Source of the DNA: Corynebacterium sp. NML140438
GTDB taxonomy: Bacteria > Actinomycetota > Actinomycetes > Mycobacteriales > Mycobacteriaceae
Direction: 5' to 3'
NCBI RefSeq assembly: GCF_001875725.1
Contig: NZ_MLCQ01000006.1
Coordinates: 1 to 41,749 of the forward strand
Length of the DNA: 41,749 bases
The notes below the pieces were generated by a model. That model saw only the letters and a program-made list of their open reading frames with translations. It was not told the DNA's origin and did no database searches. Position 1 is the first letter of the stretch. Each line of letters starts with the position of its first letter. A program made the position numbers and the translations under genes. Shown here piece after piece: positions 1 to 8,907 of this stretch.

Positions 1-286
1 TCGACAACAATGGTGGTATCCAATCAATGTCCAGGAGAGGTAATTGTTATGACAATGCCGTGATGGAAAACTTCTTTGGCCATTTGAAAGCCGAGATGTA
101 TCACGGCGAGAAGTTCGGGTCTGTCAAGGAATTTACCGCTGCGGTAGACGCGTACATCGACTGGTACAACGCGGAAAGACTCCAGCTGGGACTTGATGGT
201 TGCACCCCGATGAAATACCGGGATAAGGCCTTTAAGGCGTTAGCCGGGTAGGATTACCCCTAGTCTAACTTTCGGGGGCAAGTTCA
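1..286 (+). mobile_element. 3' end of an IS3-family insertion sequence, cut by the window edge
   Basis: The end of a transposase reading frame is followed by about 35 bases of non-coding tip. The putative right terminal repeat lies at about 262-286 and ends in CA at 285-286, as IS3-type elements usually do. The left end and any target duplication lie outside the window, so the exact boundary is inferred. It sits just upstream of a 12-bp inverted repeat (297-385) and the conserved eno region. Confidence 0.7.
3..251 (+). CDS. IS3-family transposase (OrfB), C-terminal part
   Basis: The frame is open from base 3, so the protein began before the window; the ATG at 27 is only an internal methionine. 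It shows the end of the rve/DDE integrase core of IS3-type transposases: a QSMSRRGNCYDNAVMENFF stretch contains the D-N-A-x-x-E block with the last catalytic Glu, and a WYNAERLQLGL stretch with a TPMKYR tail is the usual C-terminus. The frame is intact to its stop, so the element may be complete upstream. It is a DNA-cutting and joining enzyme for the element itself and has no expected role in its neighbours. Confidence 0.85.
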   Translation, partial: DNNGGIQSMSRRGNCYDNAVMENFFGHLKAEMYHGEKFGSVKEFTAAVDAYIDWYNAERLQLGLDGCTPMKYRDKAFKALAG

Positions 287-296
287 TTCCCAACGC

Positions 297-385
297 GGGG
301 AACTATTTTAAACCACGACCCCGGCCACCAGCGGAAACACCGCCGACCCACCCCGGAATCGGCGGGAACCCCCAAATAGTTCCCC
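297..385. repeat. 12-bp perfect inverted repeat with a nested GC-rich hairpin
   Basis: GGGGAACTATTT at 297-308 is the exact reverse complement of AAATAGTTCCCC at 374-385. Between the arms lies a second potential stem (CGCCGA near 341 with TCGGCG near 359). It sits between the IS3 end and the stop of the minus-strand secreted-protein gene, so it could end that transcript, although no clear U-tract follows. Other readings are a small non-autonomous element or a structured 3' UTR. Confidence 0.55.
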
Positions 386-429
386 GAAGACCGCCGTTGC
401 GATGCTGGCGCGAGCCGACGGCCTAAAAA

Positions 430-858
430 CTAGCGTGGCAGGAACTGTCCCAAGTTGAAGTTGGAGGACATCTGCTGCAGCTGTGGCGGAATGGAGACCT
501 GGGAGCTGCCGAAGAGCTTGGACCAGTCCTGGACCGGATCCGGCTTCACGATGCCGCACTCCAGCGCGCGGTCCGCAACTGCCTGGACGGTGCTGCCGGA
601 CATGACGCGGAGGGCGATAGAGTCGCCGATCTTGCCGTTGAGGTTGTTGACCAGCTGCTGGCGGGTGGTGTCCTTGCCTGCGACACCGGTGCCGTTGAGG
701 GTGACACGCAGGGTGCTGCAGTTCATGGTTTTGACATTGCCGTTGACCAGCTGCAGGAGCGAAGTCGCATCCTGTGCTTGTGCTGCTGGTGCGACAAGGC
801 CTGCCAGGCCGGTCAGAGCTGCGATGCCTACGGTTGCGATGCGGGTGGAAAGATGCAT
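430..858 (-). CDS. small secreted protein of unknown function
   Basis: This is a 142-residue protein beginning MHLSTRIATVG. It has a clear Sec signal peptide: a short basic start, a hydrophobic stretch of about 15 residues, then the AAQAQ cleavage region near residue 28. The mature part is about 114 residues, polar, with two cysteines (about C47 and C101) that could form a disulfide, and a Gln/Ser-rich C-terminus. I do not recognise a domain; small secreted proteins of this kind are common in corynebacteria. A much longer frame runs upstream on this strand through the divergent transglycosylase gene, but the signal peptide and the start after GAAAGTGAGCACCCC support the short form. It is transcribed divergently from the lpqU-like gene. 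Confidence 0.75.
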   Translation of the reverse strand: MHLSTRIATVGIAALTGLAGLVAPAAQAQDATSLLQLVNGNVKTMNCSTLRVTLNGTGVAGKDTTRQQLVNNLNGKIGDSIALRVMSGSTVQAVADRALECGIVKPDPVQDWSKLFGSSQVSIPPQLQQMSSNFNLGQFLPR

Positions 859-964
859 GGGGTGCTCACTTTCAGGTTGTGAATAGTAATTGAGTATGGA
901 ACGGATTACACCATACCTGTTACTGGTGTGACGCAAGTGAAAATTGGGGATTACGGGGGTAGTG

Positions 965-978
965 TAGGATCTTCTGCC
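965..978 (+). promoter_or_regulatory. -10 box for a leaderless start of the lpqU-like gene
   Basis: TAGGAT at 965-970 ends 8 nt before the ATG at 979, the spacing expected if transcription begins at the start codon. No Shine-Dalgarno sequence precedes that ATG. A weak -35 candidate (TTGGGG, 944-949) lies 15 nt upstream. This supports 979 over the GTG at 928. Confidence 0.5.
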
Positions 979-1791
979 ATGACGTTTTCTGGCCGTCCCG
1001 GCAGGCGTGCGCGCGGGTGTGGGTGTGTGGCGCTGCTTGTCGTTGTCGGCGCGGTGGTGATGGTTGTCGCGTTGGTGGCCTTCCTGCTCAGCGTGCTCGG
1101 CGGCCCGGAGCAGTTCGCGCAGCGCGAACCAGTCCCGGAAGACGTACCCCCGGCGGCAGCCGCAGCCCCACCGGAAATTAATGTCCACGCGCCCGGCCGA
1201 ACCGCCAACGAACTCCACGCCTGGGCTGCCCCCATCGCGGAGGAAATCGGGGTGGACCCGCAGGCGGTGCGCGCCTACGGTAACGCCGCGCTGATCGCGG
1301 CGGAGGCCTGGCCGGCCTGCAACCTGCAGTGGAACACGCTCGCCGGTATCGGGTGGGTGGAGACCCGGCACGGCACCTATACGGGCAAGAAGTTTGACGC
1401 CGGCCGCCTCGATGGGAGTGGGGTGGCGCAGCCGCCGATCGTCGGCCCGGCGCTCGACGGTACGGGCAACTTCGCGCTCATTACGGACACGGATGGTGGC
1501 ACCCTCGACGGCGATACCGAGTTCGACCGCGCGGTGGGGCCGATGCAGTTCATTCCAGGTTCGTGGGCGATCTACGGCCGCGACGCGGACGGCGACGGGG
1601 TGGCAAACCCCCAGCAAATTGACGACGCCGCCCTGAGCGCAGCAAACCTCCTTTGTGCGAACGGGCGTGACTTGTCTACGGCGGAGGGGTGGTCGGACGC
1701 AGTACTGACGTATAACCGCTCGCGCGAGTACCTTCACAACGTCCGGGATGCCGCCGCGAACTACGCGCTCACCCAGCGCGCATCCCGGTAG
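979..1791 (+). CDS. membrane-anchored lytic transglycosylase, LpqU-like
   Basis: This 270-residue protein probably cleaves peptidoglycan glycan strands outside the membrane. A basic N-terminus is followed by one membrane anchor (about residues 17-40) and a Pro/Ala-rich linker. The SLT-type domain contains GIGWVETRHGTY with the likely catalytic Glu, and AVGPMQFIPGSW, a signature of this fold. The C-terminus keeps the LTYNRS motif seen in these enzymes. No lipobox is visible, so it is anchored by the helix and not by lipid. Its position directly before eno matches Rv1022 (lpqU) in Mycobacterium tuberculosis. I chose the ATG at 979 because of the leaderless promoter and because the alternative GTG at 928 adds a non-conserved-looking tail. 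Confidence 0.85.
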   Translation: MTFSGRPGRRARGCGCVALLVVVGAVVMVVALVAFLLSVLGGPEQFAQREPVPEDVPPAAAAAPPEINVHAPGRTANELHAWAAPIAEEIGVDPQAVRAYGNAALIAAEAWPACNLQWNTLAGIGWVETRHGTYTGKKFDAGRLDGSGVAQPPIVGPALDGTGNFALITDTDGGTLDGDTEFDRAVGPMQFIPGSWAIYGRDADGDGVANPQQIDDAALSAANLLCANGRDLSTAEGWSDAVLTYNRSREYLHNVRDAAANYALTQRASR

Positions 1792-2022
1792 TTCGACGCG
1801 CAACGCTGAAAAGCCACAAAAGTGGGCGAAACCGGGCATGGGTAAACAGTTTGACCAAGATCACATTTCGAATGGTGTGACCTTAAATGGCGTGGTTGTG
1901 GCCCTGTCGTTGCATGGAAACACAGGCAAAGCGCGAGTGTGATGAACACCAACAAGCATTTTTTGGCGCGATCTGGAACAATCGGTAACGGAAATTTGGT
2001 TTGGCCAATCTCAAGGAGATGA

Positions 2023-3303
<1,281 letters not shown>

Positions 3304-3319
3304 TCGCTTGAATCGTACG

Positions 3320-3369
3320 CACCCCCTGCCAATCGCGCGCTCGCGCGTGGCAGGGGGTGTCGTGTTTTT
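3320..3369 (+). terminator. rho-independent terminator after eno
   Basis: CACCCCCTGCCA at 3320-3331 pairs perfectly with TGGCAGGGGGTG at 3348-3359. The loop is itself a CG-rich mini-hairpin, and a T-rich tail (TCGTGTTTTT) follows. It separates eno from the divIC-like gene. Confidence 0.9.
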
Positions 3370-3393
3370 CGCTGCTGTACACTAATGGGCACT

Positions 3394-4011
3394 ATGAGCA
3401 CCGGCACGCCCCAAGAGAAGCACCCAGCGAAGCGCCGCAGGAAGCGGTTGGCTCGCACCGTGCCCGTGGCGTCCCGCGAGCAGCGCAAGCAGCAGCTCGC
3501 CGAGCAGAAGGCAAACAGGGAGTCGCGCTTCGCTGCCCCCAACTTAGCGACGCTCGCCCTGCTCATCATCGTCCTCATCGCCGTACTCGTGGCAGTAGCA
3601 GCCCCACTCCGCAACTTCTACGAGGGTCGCAACGAGATCGCACGCGCCCAGGCACGCATCGAGTACTTGGAGCGCCGCCAGGCGGACCTCGAGCGCGAGA
3701 TCGCGAAGTACGAGGACCCCGAGTACCTCAACGAGGTTGCCCGTCGGCGCCTCGGCGTGATGGAACCGGGCGAGTCTGCCTGGCGAGTAATCGACCCCCG
3801 CATGACCCACGGCACCACGATCACCTCCGACGATACCCCCGACGACCGCGGCTGGGCCGTGTTCCTCTGGGACTCGCTGCGCGAGGTCCCCGATGACGTG
3901 CCCGCCGAGGAGGCTCCGGAGGCCCCGGAGACCTCAGAAGCCCCCGCTCCCGCTCCCGCCGAGGCTCCCGAAGCCCCCGCGGCTCCTGCCGAAGCGCCCG
4001 CGGCACAGTAG
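3394..4011 (+). CDS. septum formation initiator, FtsB/DivIC-like
   Basis: This bitopic division protein has 205 residues from the ATG at 3394. The cytoplasmic N-terminus is very basic (about residues 8-47), one transmembrane helix spans about 51-71, and a charged heptad coiled coil follows (about 75-110, EIARAQARIEYLERRQADLE). The usual YLNEVARRRLGVMEPGE block of the family comes next. The last 50 residues are an Ala/Pro/Glu repeat tail (EAPEAPE type), probably a flexible extracytoplasmic extension. FtsB-type proteins join FtsL and FtsQ in the divisome. TACACT at 3378-3383 lies about 10 nt before 3394, which suggests a leaderless start there; the in-frame ATG at 3385 is the alternative. Position after eno matches Rv1024. 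Confidence 0.85.
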   Translation: MSTGTPQEKHPAKRRRKRLARTVPVASREQRKQQLAEQKANRESRFAAPNLATLALLIIVLIAVLVAVAAPLRNFYEGRNEIARAQARIEYLERRQADLEREIAKYEDPEYLNEVARRRLGVMEPGESAWRVIDPRMTHGTTITSDDTPDDRGWAVFLWDSLREVPDDVPAEEAPEAPETSEAPAPAPAEAPEAPAAPAEAPAAQ

Positions 4012-4488
4012 TCCGAGCCTAGAAGGTAGCAACAGGATTACTGCAATCCACTTTTCCCCTTCGCCCTTTTCGGGGAATACTCCAATCCTTTTACTCCCAT
4101 TTGGAAAACCAACAGGCGCCAGCTCCATGCCGGCCCTCGCGGCGCTCCCATCGACCGATTAATAGCGTGGGATTAAAGGAGTGGGATGCTGGTCGCCGAA
4201 AATCGCCAAGCCTTGCCTAAATAGCGCGACCTGCATCGAACGACATCTATCGCACGCTTTTAACGCTCGCACCGGATCAACTCCCACCTGAGAACACCCG
4301 CCCTAAGCAGCAGCCCATTGACCAGCAGTGGCTGGTTGATTACCTCACGCTCCCGAAGAAAAAGAAGCGTTCGAAGGTCACGGAGTTCTTTGGTTGGGTC
4401 TTTGGGTTTTAAGGTTTAACGACGCAACCCAAGGTATTCTCAAATCTGTTGCGCTGTTTGCATTACCAACGTTGAAAGGAGGGAAGCG
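4012..4488. other. left flank of an insertion into the eno-DUF501 block
   Basis: No intact gene is seen. The stretch is AT-richer than the divIC-like gene. It has a possible weak hairpin at 4054-4073 (CCCC...GGGG) that may end the divIC-like transcript, and a coding-like remnant listed separately. ACTCCCATT near 4094 recurs near 6862 at the other side of the insert, in a similar context, but this is too short to call an attachment site. Confidence 0.4.
4186..4413 (+). pseudogene. possible decayed small reading frame
   Basis: ATG at 4186 follows a good ribosome site (AAAGGAG, 4175-4181) but meets a stop after 12 codons. One frame over, an open stretch from 4221 to the stop at 4411-4413 reads NDIYRTLLTLAPDQLP and later LVDYLTLPKKKKRSK with ordinary coding-like codons. 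Together they would make a protein of about 75 residues if one indel were undone. I do not recognise it. It lies immediately before the ImmA-like gene, so it could be a lost partner of that cassette. Chance reading is possible. Confidence 0.3.
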
Positions 4489-5674
4489 ATGGGGACTTTG
4501 CGTATTGATATTGAGCCGTCCGTATTGGACTGGGCACTGCGACGTACAGGACTCAGTGACGAAAAACTCCGTGCCACGTTTCCCAAGGTAAACGACTGGC
4601 GCGCAGGGGGAGGAGCGTCCGACGCTCAACCAAGCCAAGGAACTAGCGAAGAAAGCGCGAATCCCATTTGGGCGGCTCCTTCTACAAGCGCCTTCCGGAG
4701 AAGAGACCGATCTACCTGATTTCCGTACTGTCAAAAATGAGCGGCTCGACGGGTTGAGCCCGGATTTGCAGGAAGTTATTCGTGCTGCTGAGGGGCGTTT
4801 GGGGTGGTACACGGATTACGCGGAAGAAGTTGGAATTCCCGGTCCTGAAATCCTGCGTTCTGTCCAAGTTTCCACGAATCCCAGCTTGGCTGCTCATCAG
4901 GCTCGCATCGCACTGGGGCTTGACGAGACTTCTCCCATCGCTGGACCAGAAAGAGTTACGACACTAACGCACCATATGGAAGATACAGGGATTCTAGTAT
5001 CCCGAAATTCCATTGTTGGAAACTCTACCCAACGTCATCTCCGCGTTGATGAGTTCCGTGGCTTCACCCTGATTGACGGGGACTACTGCCTGGTGTTTGT
5101 GAACACGCGTCATGCCAAAACTGCGCAGCTCTTTAGCCTCGCCCACGAGTTGGGACATGTCGCTTTGGGGATGGCAGGCATTTCTGACCACAGCGACCAC
5201 CTGCAAGTCGAGCGCTGGTGCAACGAGTTTGCTGCAGCATTTCTCGTTCCAGAGGCAGCAGTGAAGGAACGGTTCAACAAGAAGCGTTCTTTGCTCGATA
5301 ACGTCGATACTCTGGCAAGCGCATTTGGTATCAGCAGGGAAGCAGCACTCTTGCGTTTGAAAAGCATCTTCCGAATCGAGCAACAAGAGTTTGACGAAGT
5401 AATGCGGTTGGTCCGGGGTCAGAAGGAAAGGAGAGCCACACAGGAGGGCAGCGGTGGTTCTTCGTTCCATGTCCTCGTTCGGTCGAGGGTAGGCGAGCGG
5501 TTCTTTGAAGCGGTCACCTTTGCTGCAAAATCTGGACAAATACCTGAGCGGGATGCTGCACGGCTCCTTGGTGCTTCCTCGTACAAGTCATTTGAGAACC
5601 TGGTGAGGAAAAGCCATTGGGCTAGCAGGGAGGCAGAGTACTTAGGAAGCAAATTTCAGCTGATCGGGGATTAG
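4489..5674 (+). pseudogene. ImmA/IrrE-type HTH-metallopeptidase, broken by one extra G
   Basis: The first frame starts at 4489 after a strong ribosome site (AAAGGAGGG, 4475-4483) and reads about 40 residues in frame. Removing one base from the GGGGG run at 4606-4610 continues smoothly as ERPTLNQAKELAKKARIPFG and on into the downstream frame. The joined protein is 394 residues, a usual size for the family. The N-terminal part resembles an XRE-like helix-turn-helix. The zinc-peptidase motif HELGH is at about residues 219-223 (5144-5158), with a downstream acidic NEFAAAFLVP block. Relatives cleave repressors or antitoxins. As written the gene is out of frame, so it is either inactivated or carries a sequencing slip in the G run. 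A shorter product from an internal start near 4754 would keep the peptidase but lose the HTH part. Confidence 0.8.
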
Positions 5675-5756
5675 GTTTTAGAAAGCGCAGGCAGGACAGG
5701 GTGCGCAGCGAAACCAAAGGGATCGATATTAGAACGTCTTTGCGCATCGATTCGAG

Positions 5757-5770
5757 TAAACTTTGGTGAT
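5757..5770 (+). promoter_or_regulatory. -10 box for a leaderless start of the DUF3644 gene
   Basis: TAAACT at 5757-5762 ends 8 nt before the ATG at 5771, and no Shine-Dalgarno is present. This suggests the DUF3644 gene can be transcribed on its own and not only from the ImmA-like promoter. Confidence 0.45.
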
Positions 5771-6787
5771 ATGTGTATCGATGAAGGAAACGAGCAGACA
5801 ATTACCCGCTTGCTGGATAAGAGTGAGGAGGCGTTTGTTCTTGCTGTCGAACTGTACAATCGACCGAGCTTAAAATACGGTGCGGAAAGTTGTTCGATTT
5901 TGTTGTGCAATGCTTGGGAGCTGATGCTGAAAGCTCACATGATCAGAAAGTGGGGCATTGATTCAATTTACTTCAAAGATGATCCTAGTAGGACTCTTGC
6001 TCTTTCCGATTGTTTGAAGAGGGTTTTTACGAATGAGAAGGATCCTCTTCGGGTAAACATGAAGAATGTGATGGAGTTTCGTAATACGAACACGCACTTC
6101 ATTACAGACGAGTACGACTTGTTTTATGGGCCCTTCTTGCAGTCGTGCGTGGAAAACTATGCGGACAAGCTTTGGGAATTGCATAACCGTTCGGTAAGCG
6201 AGCTCATCCCAGACAATCGGTTGGCCTTGGCAATGAGAAGAGGTGCAATCGTTCCTGACGTTATTCGGACAAAGTATGACGCTGCAGTTGCGCAGGAACT
6301 ACTTGCCCGGCGGAAAGATGTTGCGGATGCTATCGGGGCTGAAGGAAATCAGAGGATCGCGGCGACTTACGAGACCTCGTTGAGGCTGGTTAAAAAGAAG
6401 AATGATGCAGATTTGAATGTTTACATTCAAAACGGATCGGAGCATGGCATCGCCATTGTCAAGGATGTGAAAGATGCCGTTAGCTTTTATCCTTATACTG
6501 CTGGTAACGCGACTAAAAAGATCGATTCTTTGTTAAAGAAAAGAGGCATTACTTTTTGCTTCAATGGTTCAGTGAAAGAGAAGTTTACTACGTATGCTTT
6601 CCAACTCTTTACCAAAGCGTACGAGATGAAAGGCGATGAGCGCTTCTCCTACGACCGTAAGACTGCGGGAGAGAAAACGAGCAATTGGATATATTCCGAG
6701 GCAGCAGTCGAATTTATCGCGCATCAAGTTGAAAAAGACCCTGGTCACTGTCTTGATCAGTTAAGAAGGAAAATTAATACAAAATAA
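5771..6787 (+). CDS. DUF3644-domain protein
   Basis: This 338-residue soluble protein has no signal or membrane segment. The first 150 residues match my memory of the DUF3644 family: LLDKSEEAFVLAVELYNRPS, then a CNAWELMLKAHMIR helix, then MEFRNTNTHFITDEYDLFY. This resembles HEPN-like helical folds with an R-N-x-x-x-H pattern (RNTNTH) that in HEPN ribonucleases is the catalytic site. That link is inference. The C-terminal half (KKKNDADLNVYIQ onward) is less familiar and may bind nucleic acid, being Lys-rich. It follows the ImmA-like gene by 96 bases with its own likely promoter. Base composition is AT-richer than the flanking eno and ppx genes, consistent with transfer. A toxin or phage-defence role is plausible but not shown. 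Confidence 0.7.
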   Translation: MCIDEGNEQTITRLLDKSEEAFVLAVELYNRPSLKYGAESCSILLCNAWELMLKAHMIRKWGIDSIYFKDDPSRTLALSDCLKRVFTNEKDPLRVNMKNVMEFRNTNTHFITDEYDLFYGPFLQSCVENYADKLWELHNRSVSELIPDNRLALAMRRGAIVPDVIRTKYDAAVAQELLARRKDVADAIGAEGNQRIAATYETSLRLVKKKNDADLNVYIQNGSEHGIAIVKDVKDAVSFYPYTAGNATKKIDSLLKKRGITFCFNGSVKEKFTTYAFQLFTKAYEMKGDERFSYDRKTAGEKTSNWIYSEAAVEFIAHQVEKDPGHCLDQLRRKINTK

Positions 6788-7039
6788 TTGAGCAGCAAAT
6801 CGCCTTCGAAAAGTAAAACACCAACCCTTGGAGCAAAGGAATTCTCAGGTCGTTTGACCCTACTCCCATTCGGGAACCCAGCTGTATCCTTCTCGGGTTG
6901 GTGCTGTGATACACATTCTACGCAACCTTAGTCAGTTAGGCAATGCCCCCATGACTGATTGTGCAAGAAGCAGCTGAAGCCTCAACCCATCCCACCGCAC
7001 CGTTCCACTCCGCTCGCCCCGTGTGGAACAATGTTGCTC

Positions 7040-7585
7040 ATGCAACCGACTCAAGAGGATCTCAATATCATTCAGGAGCAGCTCGGCCGTGCGCCCCGCG
7101 GTGTGCTGGAAATTTCCTACCACACGCCCGACGGCCAGCCTGCGGTGGTCAAGACTGCACCCAAGCTTGACGACGGCACTCCGTTCCCCACGCTCTACTA
7201 CCTGACGGACCGCCGCCTCACCGCAGAGGCTTCGCGTTTGGAGGGCGCTCAGGTGATGAAGTGGATGGAGGCCCGCCTGGCTGAGGACGAGGACCTGCAG
7301 AAGGATTACCGCCGCGCCCACGAGTACTTTTTAGCGAAGCGCAACGAGATTGAGGACCTGGGTACGGACTTCTCTGGCGGCGGCATGCCGGATCGGGTGA
7401 AGTGCTTGCACGTGCTGATTGCCTACGCGCTTGCGGAGGGCCCGGAGCACTTCCGTTTCGGTACCGAGGCTGTGGCGCTCGCTGCCGAGCACGGCAATCT
7501 GCGCGGCAGCGCAATCCCTGCCGACTGGCCGACGCTCGACGCCCTCGGCATAACGCTCGCTGAGGCGGGGGAGCACCTCGCATGA
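7040..7585 (+). CDS. DUF501 family protein
   Basis: This 181-residue cytoplasmic protein belongs to the actinobacterial DUF501 family (Rv1025-like), of unknown biochemical role. Visible marks are QLGRAPRGVLEISYHTPDG near the start, the conserved PFPTLYYLTD block, RLEGAQVMKWME, and a C-terminal MPDRVKCLHVLIAYALAEG segment. The window frame is open further upstream, but the ATG at 7040 gives the usual N-terminus, with a weak -10 (AACAAT) 7 nt before it. The ATG at 7031 is the alternative. The stop overlaps the ATG of the Ppx/GppA gene by 4 bases (ATGA), so the two are translationally coupled. The 252 bases before it form the right flank of the ImmA/DUF3644 insert. Confidence 0.85.
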   Translation: MQPTQEDLNIIQEQLGRAPRGVLEISYHTPDGQPAVVKTAPKLDDGTPFPTLYYLTDRRLTAEASRLEGAQVMKWMEARLAEDEDLQKDYRRAHEYFLAKRNEIEDLGTDFSGGGMPDRVKCLHVLIAYALAEGPEHFRFGTEAVALAAEHGNLRGSAIPADWPTLDALGITLAEAGEHLA

Positions 7586-8541
7586 GCCAGCCACTAACGC
7601 TTGCCGCGGTTGACTGTGGCACGAACTCCATCCGCCTCCTAATCACCCGTTTCGACCCCGCAACGAACACGTTCGAGGAGGTCTGCCGCGAGAACATCAT
7701 CGTGCGTTTGGGTCAGGGCGTGGACGAGACAGGCGCGTTGAACCCGGAGGCGATTGAACGTACCCGCAAGGCGCTCGCTACCTACACTGAGCGCATGCTT
7801 GCCGAGGGCGTCCAGCGCGTGCGCATGGTCGCCACCTCCGCGACCCGCGACGCCTCCAACCGCGATGTGTTCTTCGACATGACCCGCGAGCTACTCAGCC
7901 AGATCCAGCCCGGCGCACAGGCTGAGGTGATTACAGGGGATGAGGAAGCCCAGCTTTCTTTCATCGGCGCCACGATGGATCTTCCCGCCGACGACGGCCC
8001 CTTCTGCGTCATCGACTTAGGCGGTGGCTCGACCGAGTTCGTTGTGGGCAACGGCGACACTATCGAGGGCCGCCTCTCCACCCAGATGGGGTGCGTGCGC
8101 CTTACGGAGCGTTTCCTACGCTCGGATCCACCAGCGCCCGAGGAGCTGCGCGCAGCCCGTGACTACGCGCGCGAGCAAGTTCAGCACGCTGCAGCGGTAG
8201 TCAACATGGCGAAGGCCCGCACGGTGGTCGGCTGCGCCGGCACCTTTACGACGCTCTCCGCGCTCACCCAGCGTCTTCCCGAGTACGACCCAACCCGCAT
8301 CCACCTCTCACGCCTCTCCTTCGAGGGCCTGCGGGCCACCATCGCGGAGATCCAGTCGCTGAGCGTGCAGGAGCGCAAAGACCACCCGGTGATCCACCCC
8401 GGGCGTGCCGACGTCATCCCCGCCGGCGCCGCCGTCGTCGAGGAAATATTAAAAGCCGCCGAGGACCTCACTGGTTGTGACTCGATTGTGATCAGTGAGA
8501 AAGACATCCTTGACGGCATCGTGGCCTCGTTGGCGAATTAG
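7582..8541 (+). CDS. Ppx/GppA-family exopolyphosphatase
   Basis: This 319-residue member of the ASKHA-fold Ppx/GppA family cleaves terminal phosphate from polyphosphate or converts pppGpp to ppGpp. Conserved blocks are AAVDCGTNSIRLLI (phosphate 1), VRMVATSATRDASN, VITGDEEAQLSF, the FCVIDLGGGSTEF phosphate 2 loop, and VGCAGTFTTL. Length fits the short actinobacterial single-domain form (Rv1026-like) and not the 500-residue enterobacterial enzyme. It starts inside the DUF501 stop codon and ends convergently, overlapping the next gene's stop by 4 bases. Confidence 0.92.
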   Translation: MSQPLTLAAVDCGTNSIRLLITRFDPATNTFEEVCRENIIVRLGQGVDETGALNPEAIERTRKALATYTERMLAEGVQRVRMVATSATRDASNRDVFFDMTRELLSQIQPGAQAEVITGDEEAQLSFIGATMDLPADDGPFCVIDLGGGSTEFVVGNGDTIEGRLSTQMGCVRLTERFLRSDPPAPEELRAARDYAREQVQHAAAVVNMAKARTVVGCAGTFTTLSALTQRLPEYDPTRIHLSRLSFEGLRATIAEIQSLSVQERKDHPVIHPGRADVIPAGAAVVEEILKAAEDLTGCDSIVISEKDILDGIVASLAN

Positions 8542-8786
8542 TTCTCGTCGGGCTCCAGGATCTGGTTTTGATCCCCCCGCTTACCGCGCAAGTCTTTGAT
8601 TTCGCGCATGCGGGGTTCCGGATCGATCTTTTTCGCGATGGCCTTGCGGGTGGACGTGACCACTTGTTTGGCCACCGGCGAGTTCACTGCTTTCTGCGTG
8701 GCGTTGACAATCTGGTGATAGCGCTTGCGCCCGGCTTTCGTGCCGAACACGTACCCGGCGGCTGCTCCGACAACGAATTGAATCAT
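8538..8786 (-). CDS. small YtxH-like membrane-associated protein
   Basis: This protein has 82 residues from the ATG at 8786. The N-terminus MIQFVVGAAAGYVFGTKAG is a short glycine-rich hydrophobic helix followed by GRKRYHQI, the usual start of YtxH-type proteins. The rest is a charged, helical tail (KAVNSPVAKQVV, then EPRMREIKDLRGKRG). The function is unknown. The start is chosen because TACTAT lies 7 nt upstream of this ATG (leaderless); ATG at 8795 and a longer form from 8816 are alternatives. Its stop overlaps the ppx stop on the other strand. Confidence 0.7.
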   Translation of the reverse strand: MIQFVVGAAAGYVFGTKAGRKRYHQIVNATQKAVNSPVAKQVVTSTRKAIAKKIDPEPRMREIKDLRGKRGDQNQILEPDEN

Positions 8787-8907
8787 GGGTGCCATAGTAC
8801 ATTTTTCAAAAGCCACAGTGGTGAGAGCCGGGGATTAATGGCCTGAGTCTGTAATCTGCACTAGATTTAAAGGCGTTCTTGTAACTGCGAACCACATTGA
8901 GGAAGCT

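Noticed and set aside
430..1839. 469-residue minus-strand frame covering the lpqU-like gene
   Set aside because: Its first 327 residues are Arg-rich antisense of a real gene; the true protein starts at 858 with a signal peptide.
1856..1945. GlxR (CRP-type) sites upstream of eno
   Set aside because: TGTGA and TCACA half sites occur but in everted order or with poor second halves; no full TGTGANNTANNTCACA was found.
4088..6880. Attachment-site direct repeats flanking the ImmA/DUF3644 insert
   Set aside because: Only about 9 identical bases (ACTCCCATT) recur, and no integrase gene is present.
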